DNA of 64,000 nt from a virus, in the IMG/VR virus record IMGVR_UViG_3300042474_001633, positions 96,283 through 160,282 of that record; one strand, written 5' to 3'. Shown here piece by piece: positions 55,729-61,667 of the stretch. The notes beneath the pieces are model-generated. The model made no database searches. It saw only the letters and a program-made list of their open reading frames with translations, and had not been told where the DNA came from. A program made the translations under genes and the position numbers. Numbering within the stretch: the stretch's first letter is position 1; each line of letters starts with the position of its first letter.

Positions 55729-55881
55729 TTATTTTTTCTTAGCCGTGCTATAATTTGGCTCTGCCTTTAGTAGTTCGATTTCGTCTTCTAATTCAGCCAT
55801 CCGAGAATCCAAAATCTCCATTTTGCGGTTGCAGACTGCTATCTTTTCAACTATTTGAGACAATGACAAATTTTCTTTCAT
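55729..55881 (-). CDS. Small coiled-coil protein
   Basis: ATG at 55881 (MKENLSLSQIVEKIAVCNRK) gives 50 residues: leucine-zipper-like helix MAELEDEIELLKAEPNYSTA and a Lys tail. GAGAC-type weak ribosome binding site. Function unknown. Confidence 0.5.
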   Translation of the reverse strand: MKENLSLSQIVEKIAVCNRKMEILDSRMAELEDEIELLKAEPNYSTAKKK

Positions 55882-55945
55882 TAACCAAATACTACACGCA
55901 CCAGCCGGCAATGTGTATCGTAAATTACACATCGTGCAACGATTC

Positions 55946-56020
55946 GCCCTTGTAGCTCAGTGGCAGAGCAACCGCCTTGTAAGCGGTAGGTCGTGGGTTC
56001 AACTCCCACCGAGGGCTCCA
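55946..56020 (+). tRNA. tRNA-Thr (UGU)
   Basis: Acceptor GCCCTTG/CGAGGGC, anticodon loop CTTGTAA (UGU, reading ACA), T arm GTGGG TTCAACT CCCAC, encoded CCA. Confidence 0.95.
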
Positions 56021-56023
56021 TAT

Positions 56024-56146
56024 CTAATTAAACAAAAACCCACCTATTAACAGGACAATCCCAATCAGCGGACCCAAGCCAATCCAGACAAGCAATGAAA
56101 GCACACTTGGGATGTGAGGTTTCCGGGTGTTTGAAGAAAAGGACAC
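56024..56146 (-). CDS. 40-residue membrane protein, possible small holin
   Basis: GTG overlapping the stop of the lysozyme-like gene. Basic N-terminus (SFSSNTRKPHIPS) and a long hydrophobic stretch (VLSLLVWIGLGPLIGIVLLI). Coupling to a cell-wall hydrolase and a single span are consistent with a holin or antiholin, but short length leaves this open. Confidence 0.48.
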   Translation of the reverse strand: MSFSSNTRKPHIPSVLSLLVWIGLGPLIGIVLLIGGFLFN

Positions 56147-56742
56147 TACATGCCCCAATTAGAAAGCCCGCCTTTTGAATTCTCCATCAGCCATCGAGCA
56201 AACTTTAAATTGCAATCAAGTGTTTTGAGCCCTTGCATGCGATTTTCAATAGCCCACTCACCACACACTTCTGCTACTCGCGAACGCCATGAAGAATTAA
56301 CCTGAAGGAGACCGGTATCGTACGACTTATCACTATTTAGGTGATACGTCATATTTCCATTGGAATCCCACTCCGCGTTCTGCGCCTTGACACGACAGCG
56401 GCTCTCTCTCCATGCAATGTAGGACCATGTCTCAATTGGGAATAACCCATAGTCCGCAAATGCAGCTTCCCATTTCGGACAGCGCTTTTCTGGGTCCTGC
56501 GGAACCTCGTTGCGCTTACCTGTGTGGTCGTTTTTGACTGGAGGATATTTGGGTGATTGCTTGACGGCATCTTGATTGGCTGCCAATAGAGTTTCGACAC
56601 CACCCTCTTTTGCTGCCCAGCCCTCATATACGATGGCTGGACTGTTACCTAGCGGAATTTCGTTCACAGTCGCCGGACTGGGGATTGCTACTCCAATCAT
56701 AAAAATCAATATGGATATGGCATAGCCCTGTAATGTGTTCAA
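56146..56742 (-). CDS. Lysozyme-like / lytic transglycosylase-type protein
   Basis: 198 residues. N-terminal signal or anchor (GYAISILIFMIGVAIPSPA). Catalytic-domain pattern: KWEAAFADYGLFPIETWSYIAWRESRCRVKA, with WRES supplying the catalytic Glu, then YDTGLLQVNSSWRS and a C-terminal helix CNLKFARWLM. Cleaves peptidoglycan glycan strands; with a signal peptide it may act from outside the membrane without a holin. Separate from the lysis genes at 60.2-61.6 kb. Confidence 0.72.
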   Translation of the reverse strand: MNTLQGYAISILIFMIGVAIPSPATVNEIPLGNSPAIVYEGWAAKEGGVETLLAANQDAVKQSPKYPPVKNDHTGKRNEVPQDPEKRCPKWEAAFADYGLFPIETWSYIAWRESRCRVKAQNAEWDSNGNMTYHLNSDKSYDTGLLQVNSSWRSRVAEVCGEWAIENRMQGLKTLDCNLKFARWLMENSKGGLSNWGM

Positions 56743-56940
56743 GTGTTTTCCTTTGGTCGTTGGATAAGACGCGACGGAGGTGGCCCGTCGATTGGTTAGT
56801 TAGTTGCTAACTCCATATATAAATTATACCCCCTTACGTAATGTAATTGTCATTTTTGGGGTGTTTTGGGTCGTTTGTTTACTTGTGAAACCCGCATGGC
56901 TATTGGGTTTCGGTGATGAATAAAAAAATATGCCCACAAA
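56743..56940. other. Intergenic gap
   Basis: Contains GTAAGGGGG-like and AT-rich sequence (complement TATAATTTATATATGG near 56815) that probably includes the promoter of the lysozyme-like gene. No gene seen. Confidence 0.4.
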
Positions 56941-56947
56941 TGCAAAA

Positions 56948-56969
56948 ACCCACCCCTTTCGGGGTGGGT
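56948..56969 (-). terminator. Terminator of the SSB gene
   Basis: ACCCACCCC/GGGGTGGGT with a GAAA loop in minus RNA, followed by U residues. It lies 20 bases after the SSB stop. Confidence 0.85.
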
Positions 56970-56988
56970 AATGCAGGATTGGAACCTA

Positions 56989-57468
56989 CTAGAACGGTTC
57001 TTCTTCCAACTGCTCTTGGGTTGTATTGCGAACTGGCAGCTTTGGCTTTACTGCAGCTGGGCGTGTTGCTGTCTTGGTTGCCGTTGACGCAACAGAAGTT
57101 TCCCCCTGGCTGCCGCCTTTTCGTCGTTCAAACGAATCGACAGAAATGAGCCCTAGTCCAATTTGGTTTGCGGTCACAACATAGGTGTTGCGCTTTTCTC
57201 CGGTCTCTTTGTCGTCCCAAGTCTTCTGTTCGATGAGACCCTTGACTGTAACGCGAACTCCCTTTGTCAAAACACGAACCACATCTTCAGCAAGGTATTT
57301 CCATGCTTCTACTTTGAAGTAGCTGGTTTGTTCTTTCTTCTCTCCGTTTGCGTCATTCCAGACGCGATTTACCGCGACCGAAAATTCAGCTTTTGCAGTT
57401 CCAGAATCGAAATATCGAATTTCTGGGTCTGCGGTCAAATTACCCATAAGGGTGATTTCTGCTGACAT
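56989..57468 (-). CDS. ssb: Single-stranded DNA-binding protein
   Basis: 159 residues. OB-fold pattern typical of SSB: EITLMGNLTADPEIRYFDSG, KAEFSVAVNRVWND, TSYFKVEAWKYLAEDVVRVL, KGVRVTVKGLIEQKTWDD. Ends with an acidic tip (EQLEEEPF), used to recruit partner proteins. Coats ssDNA at the phage fork. Ribosome binding site GGAGCAATAA. Confidence 0.93.
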   Translation of the reverse strand: MSAEITLMGNLTADPEIRYFDSGTAKAEFSVAVNRVWNDANGEKKEQTSYFKVEAWKYLAEDVVRVLTKGVRVTVKGLIEQKTWDDKETGEKRNTYVVTANQIGLGLISVDSFERRKGGSQGETSVASTATKTATRPAAVKPKLPVRNTTQEQLEEEPF

Positions 57469-57566
57469 TTATTGCTCCTATTCCTCGTTGTTTGTGCCCG
57501 TGGGCTTGGTTATTAAACTATACACAGGTCTTTGGGCTTTTGCAACCCCACTGGTAACCTTTGGAT

Positions 57567-57797
57567 ATGGCACCAGACGCAAATAACGCTCGCTACCAGG
57601 TTCTAGTCCACATCCAAGAAAACCTCATGGATATGGTGGACGACGGGAAAATTGCTGGAGAAGAGCTGGTGGAACTCAATAATTCCATGGGTGAAATTGC
57701 CGCTGCTGTCCTAGATTGTCTAAGTTTTGAAATCGAAGCTTTAGACGAGAACAAAGCCGCAACAGCGAAAATCAAACTAAAAGACCTACTCGATTAG
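57567..57797 (+). CDS. Small acidic helical protein
   Basis: ATG at 57567 (MAPDANNARYQVLVHIQENL) gives 76 residues; helices with a regular Glu pattern (ELVELNNSMGEIAAAVLDCL). The only plus gene between 55.7 and 64 kb. Abuts the convergent gene. Confidence 0.55.
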   Translation: MAPDANNARYQVLVHIQENLMDMVDDGKIAGEELVELNNSMGEIAAAVLDCLSFEIEALDENKAATAKIKLKDLLD

Positions 57798-58124
57798 CTA
57801 TTGGGCTAATGCCCAAGCTGAAAAAAATTCGTCAGTGGTTGGGATAACCCAAACTTGACACATGTCGAAACCCATCTGCGGTTCTCCAGTCACTGCCCAC
57901 GCAATCGAAATTTTTGAAGCTGGTTCACACATTCCAACATTGCACTCCAAACCAAAACGGTAGATGAACCATTCAACTATGCACTCTTCGGAATGCTTCC
58001 TGCAATCCGCGTTGGGTTCCTGGTGAGGACATTCGAATCCAACTACTACTAAATCGTTTTTTTCTATGCGCAAGCTGATTGAGTGGCCGTCGTTATTCCA
58101 AACCAATTCTGATTCATTCTGCAT
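57798..58124 (-). CDS. Unknown Cys-containing protein
   Basis: 108 residues; SISLRIEKNDLVVVGFECPHQEPNADCRKHSEECIV has several Cys/His, then strands (ISIAWAVTGEPQMGFDMCQV). Possibly metal-binding. Function unknown. Confidence 0.6.
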   Translation of the reverse strand: MQNESELVWNNDGHSISLRIEKNDLVVVGFECPHQEPNADCRKHSEECIVEWFIYRFGLECNVGMCEPASKISIAWAVTGEPQMGFDMCQVWVIPTTDEFFSAWALAQ

Positions 58125-58193
58125 TTGGGCTCCCAGATAAATTTAGAATTAGTGACCCATCTCTTGACGCAGTCGCCCTAACTCAATTTTATA

Positions 58194-58595
58194 CTACTTG
58201 GCTTTGAACTCCGTCCAAGTCTTGTCGCCTACTCCGTAGTACTCCCTGGCATAGCCAGACTGGATTATGTCTGTATTTAGACACGCGGTCGTTGGGTCAT
58301 TAATGTTTTCGGACGAGTAAATCTTTGCCAGAATACGCCCGTACTTGTCATTCTTGTCTGGGATTGTGTTTACAAAAACCCACTCGTGATTAGTAAACCA
58401 GTCTTGGGTGAACTGCTTTGCTTTTAAACCAAGGGCTTTTTCCTGCAGGTCTTTTGTTCGAGACTCTGGAGTGTTGACTCCAAATAGACGGACACGAATT
58501 TCATGATGAATTTTAAAACCTAGGTCAATACTTAAATCTACCGTGTCACCGTCAATCACTTTTAGAACCTTTGCTCCGTACCAAAACCTATTCAT
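58194..58595 (-). CDS. Thermonuclease-like (SNase) nuclease
   Basis: ATG at 58595 (MNRFWYGAKVLKVIDGDTVD), 133 residues. KVIDGDTVDLSIDLGF, RVRLFGVNTPESRTKDLQEKAL and DKYGRILAKIY are the staphylococcal-nuclease motifs with calcium-binding Asp and catalytic Arg/Glu residues in place. It would cut DNA or RNA. No signal peptide, so it acts in the cell or virion. Confidence 0.85.
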   Translation of the reverse strand: MNRFWYGAKVLKVIDGDTVDLSIDLGFKIHHEIRVRLFGVNTPESRTKDLQEKALGLKAKQFTQDWFTNHEWVFVNTIPDKNDKYGRILAKIYSSENINDPTTACLNTDIIQSGYAREYYGVGDKTWTEFKAK

Positions 58596-58726
58596 GGTTA
58601 ACCCTGTTTTCCTCGACTGTCTCGTCGTCGTTGGTGTCGACAACGTACCGATTGGTGCGCTCATCGAATTTTAGCCATCTTCGAGCTCTGCGCTCGGATA
58701 GATTATTTCCCCCAGAGAGAGGGAGA

Positions 58727-59071
58727 TTAGTTTGACTCGGACAACAACCCATCAGCCGCCTCGCAATGCTTCTTGGCTTTGTCTAGAACAGAAAACCATC
58801 TTGGGTCAATCGTCTCACCAAAATTAGTTAGTTCTCTACATATCTTGTTATATAAACCCTTGTCGCTAAACTCTTTAAATGTCTCCAAGAATTTATCACT
58901 TGAGGTGCTTGTGTGAATATCGTTTGCCGCATAGGGGTGTTTGAACCGGATAAATTCTGCATCCTTCATCGGTACACAAATACTGTAAATCGAGTTCGCG
59001 GCATTAGAGAAAGCTATTTCCTCTGAATTTTTTTCTTCCCTAAGTTGTTTTTTCTTTGGCGGTCCAGCCAT
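58727..59071 (-). CDS. Unknown protein
   Basis: 114 residues, charged N-terminus (MAGPPKKKQLREEKNSEEIA), helical rest. No family recognised. After its stop a second open frame of 38 codons (to 58588) without a start codon continues with protein-like sequence. Confidence 0.62.
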   Translation of the reverse strand: MAGPPKKKQLREEKNSEEIAFSNAANSIYSICVPMKDAEFIRFKHPYAANDIHTSTSSDKFLETFKEFSDKGLYNKICRELTNFGETIDPRWFSVLDKAKKHCEAADGLLSESN

Positions 59072-59074
59072 GTT

Positions 59075-59374
59075 CTATTCCTCGCTATCCGGAATACCAT
59101 TGCCGTTTTTATCTTCGGCATTTCTTCCAGTAGATATCATAAGTCCTGCGAGGGTGCCCGTAATGAACGTAGCAACACTTGACAGAACGCCGAAAAACAT
59201 TTTGTCATTTTCCGCTTGTACGCCAATCGGCTGTGTAACAAATACCAACGCCCAAAGAACGCCCACGGTCGTAATTAGAAGCACAAAACCAAGCATGCAA
59301 CCGATAATAAACTTAAGCCTTGCATCAAGTTCTGCCGGTGTCAGTCTTGGGCGATTATTCATTCTGTCTAACAT
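59075..59374 (-). CDS. Two-span membrane protein with EF-hand-like tail
   Basis: 99 residues. Two transmembrane spans (FIIGCMLGFVLLITTVGVLW; FFGVLSSVATFITGTLAGLM) and a C-terminal DKNGNGIPDSEE calcium-binding-like loop. Sits among lysis-region genes; perhaps a holin-type or envelope protein. Confidence 0.65.
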   Translation of the reverse strand: MLDRMNNRPRLTPAELDARLKFIIGCMLGFVLLITTVGVLWALVFVTQPIGVQAENDKMFFGVLSSVATFITGTLAGLMISTGRNAEDKNGNGIPDSEE

Positions 59375-60049
59375 TTACGCACCGAATGCCTTGGTGAATC
59401 CTTCAGGGCAAGTCTTCTTGCATATCAAATCTGAAATAAATGGCGAAACCGCCCATCCGATTGCAAGCCAAACACCTGCTGGCGTTTCCCACGCTTCTGG
59501 GTGTTTCAAACCTTCAGCCAAACAATTTGAAATTATGTTGTCCAATAGTGAGTGGTCAACATTGTTGCTGACTTCGGGTATCATCAAAAATGCATCAGCA
59601 ATTATTTCAGTCATTGCTTTCACCACGACTGCTTTTTCTGCTTTGTCTATTGTTTGTGCTATCACGGATAGAGTGGTAGATGTTGCTAAACCTTCAGGTT
59701 GTTCTGGTCCAAATGCAGCAAGCACCAACCCATTGACTAGCGCAGTTACTGCTAGGTTGCAAGCGTTTGCATCAACCCAGGCGACTGCATCCTTTACGCC
59801 GACTTCTACTCTTTCCCAACCTTCTTCAAGTGCTGGAAGAACATATTTGTTCCATTCCATAGCCAAAATGTCTTCAACCCTATGGTTAACTTCAGGATGG
59901 TCATGGATGTACTTAATTGCCTCAGGAGCAAGTCCCCATGTCTCACAAGTTGAACATGGACCATCGCCACCAAAGCCGTACCATCTCACATAGTCATCGC
60001 TACAATCTGAACGATGATAAACAATCCCGTCGCCATTTTTATCAGCCAT
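59375..60049 (-). CDS. Unknown protein with EF-hand-like start
   Basis: 224 residues. Begins MADKNGDGIVYHRSDCSDDY, an EF-hand-like loop, then CSTCETWGL. The rest is mainly helical with hydrophobic parts (NLAVTALVNGLVLAAFGPEQ; GVWLAIGWAVSPFISDLICK). No family recognised. Overlaps the lipoprotein gene upstream by eight bases. Confidence 0.65.
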   Translation of the reverse strand: MADKNGDGIVYHRSDCSDDYVRWYGFGGDGPCSTCETWGLAPEAIKYIHDHPEVNHRVEDILAMEWNKYVLPALEEGWERVEVGVKDAVAWVDANACNLAVTALVNGLVLAAFGPEQPEGLATSTTLSVIAQTIDKAEKAVVVKAMTEIIADAFLMIPEVSNNVDHSLLDNIISNCLAEGLKHPEAWETPAGVWLAIGWAVSPFISDLICKKTCPEGFTKAFGA

Positions 60050-60266
60050 TTGAATCTCCTGTGTCTCGTGTAATTTCTATGGTTGTTTCTGTCGGGTCAA
60101 ACCCAAGCAATATTTCGGTGCACATGTTGTCAACTAAACAAATAGGGGGATGACAATTTGGGTCTTCCCAATTCTCTGGGTCCTGACATGAATACCTGTA
60201 GCTTCCGTTATATCCACAAGATGAAGTTACAAGAATTAAAAAAACACTAAAAAAAATCTTTTTCAT
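60042..60266 (-). CDS. Small lipoprotein
   Basis: 74 residues; MKKIFFSVFLILVTSSCGYN is a lipoprotein signal with lipobox VTSSC. Cys-rich after it (CQDPENWEDPNCHPPICLVD). Phage lipoproteins can act in superinfection exclusion or lysis control; here that is inference. Shares one base with the holin-like gene. Confidence 0.68.
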   Translation of the reverse strand: MKKIFFSVFLILVTSSCGYNGSYRYSCQDPENWEDPNCHPPICLVDNMCTEILLGFDPTETTIEITRDTGDSNG

Positions 60267-60520
60267 TAGTCTTTTGAAATTTTCTTAACCGAATTATCAA
60301 CCTTATTGAAAACACTATTTATCTCGTCAAGACTCAATTTGCCGTCATTCAAGAAGGCTCTAGACAGGCCCTCGACTACGGTTGCTACTCCGGCGATTCC
60401 CGCCATGAATACAGATTTCCAAATTGGAACACCAGCTATTGTGCCGGCACCAACAACACCAAGACCGCTAGCGGCAAAAGTCGCAAATATGCGAAGAACT
60501 ATGTTTTGTAGTTGTTCCAT
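60266..60520 (-). CDS. Holin-like protein
   Basis: 84 residues. Hydrophobic segments FATFAASGLGVVGAGTIAGV and WKSVFMAGIAGVATVVEGLS, then a charged tail, the layout of actinophage holins. It lies two genes downstream of the endolysin, with coupled overlaps of one base. Confidence 0.68.
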   Translation of the reverse strand: MEQLQNIVLRIFATFAASGLGVVGAGTIAGVPIWKSVFMAGIAGVATVVEGLSRAFLNDGKLSLDEINSVFNKVDNSVKKISKD

Positions 60521-60831
60521 TATTTGCCTTTCGTTTTGTTTGAGCCTTTTTGAAACTCTTGTTCGGCGTGAGTAGCAAGGTGATTAAACAAAACTTCATC
60601 ATGTTGCTCAATCTTGTTAGCTAACCGAGAGATATTTTCACCGAGATTGCTTTCGACCCTGTCGATTGAGCGACCCAGATTCGAGCCGATGTCCTCAACT
60701 CTTTTGACTAATGCATTATGTTCATTGGTGTTGTTTTCCCACTTTTCTTCATCCTTGCGCCCTCGTCGTTCAATAACTGCAACTAGAACTAGGGATGCTG
60801 CACCGATTAGGCCCACAAGAACTTCCATCAC
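60520..60831 (-). CDS. Membrane-anchored coiled-coil protein (DUF2746-like)
   Basis: 103 residues. N-terminal span (VLVGLIGAASLVLVAVIERR) and long coiled coil (RVEDIGSNLGRSIDRVESNL ... ANKIEQHDEVL). Similar proteins sit next to holins in actinophage lysis cassettes. Overlaps the endolysin stop by four bases. Confidence 0.68.
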   Translation of the reverse strand: MMEVLVGLIGAASLVLVAVIERRGRKDEEKWENNTNEHNALVKRVEDIGSNLGRSIDRVESNLGENISRLANKIEQHDEVLFNHLATHAEQEFQKGSNKTKGK

Positions 60832-61595
60832 AAACCAAGCAGTTCTCTAACTTTTGGACCAGTCACAGAGTCTGCTGCAAGCTTATTTGCAACTTTGAAT
60901 GCCTTTATTGCTGCGTCTGTTGCGGCATCTTTTTGGCCATTTATTTCCCCCTTATAGAAACCCTTGGCCTTCAATGCCTCTTGCAGCTTCCTAACGTCAT
61001 CTCCACCTGCTGCAGTGGCTGCAGCAGGTGGTCCACCTGCCGGCGCCGTAACTCCGTTAGCGTCCATCCATGCCTTAACAGAAGCTGGAATATTGTCACC
61101 GCTTACGTAGCGAAGATGCCATGGCTCGCTCGGAACAACCTCCCACGAGAAACCAAATTCCTTGACGTTTGCAATCAACCAGTTGAGACGCTTCGGTTCA
61201 GATGCCGAATGAACATCAACGGCCAAACCGAGGTTATGCTGCGATTTACCCGGTGTGGCAAGCATCGCCATGCCCTTCTTGAGATACCAAGTCTTGCCTT
61301 CAAATGTCTTAGTGCTGGTTCCGTCCACTTTGTCAAGTGTGTAGCGGCTCAGAAAACCTTTTTTTTGACTTTCGTAATCGCGATATGTATCGCCGCTGGA
61401 AGTCGGTTTTAGTTCAACGCCTTCAGCCTTGGCCTTCTCCACCATTGCCGTCCATGCAGATGCGGCAATCCAATGCATTTTCCCACCACCAGGGACTGCT
61501 TTCAAAAGATTGGCGGGAAGTTTTCCTGGCTCAACGCCCTTAAGGTCTTTCGGAAGGACTACGGGTACGATGTAATTCCATGCAACTTTGCTCAT
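60828..61595 (-). CDS. Endolysin: M15 peptidase plus peptidoglycan-binding domain
   Basis: 255 residues. The VanY/M15 D-Ala-D-Ala carboxypeptidase core shows SGDTYRDYESQKKGFLSRY, SQHNLGLAVDVHSAS (H and D zinc ligands) and SEPWHLRYV (third ligand His). After an Ala/Pro linker, DVRKLQEALKAKGFYKGEIN and the rest form a peptidoglycan-binding domain. No signal peptide, so it needs a holin such as the one at 60266. Confidence 0.9.
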   Translation of the reverse strand: MSKVAWNYIVPVVLPKDLKGVEPGKLPANLLKAVPGGGKMHWIAASAWTAMVEKAKAEGVELKPTSSGDTYRDYESQKKGFLSRYTLDKVDGTSTKTFEGKTWYLKKGMAMLATPGKSQHNLGLAVDVHSASEPKRLNWLIANVKEFGFSWEVVPSEPWHLRYVSGDNIPASVKAWMDANGVTAPAGGPPAAATAAGGDDVRKLQEALKAKGFYKGEINGQKDAATDAAIKAFKVANKLAADSVTGPKVRELLGL

Positions 61596-61667
61596 TTTAG
61601 CTCCAGTACTTTTAGCTAGTTACATAAGTTTATATCAAAAATAACTACACCAAAAGCACTGAAACAA

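Noticed and set aside
59070-59993. 307-codon open frame on plus
   Set aside because: It is antisense to two well-supported minus genes (59075-60049) with signal, EF-hand and membrane features; Ser/Thr-rich composition is typical of a shadow frame.
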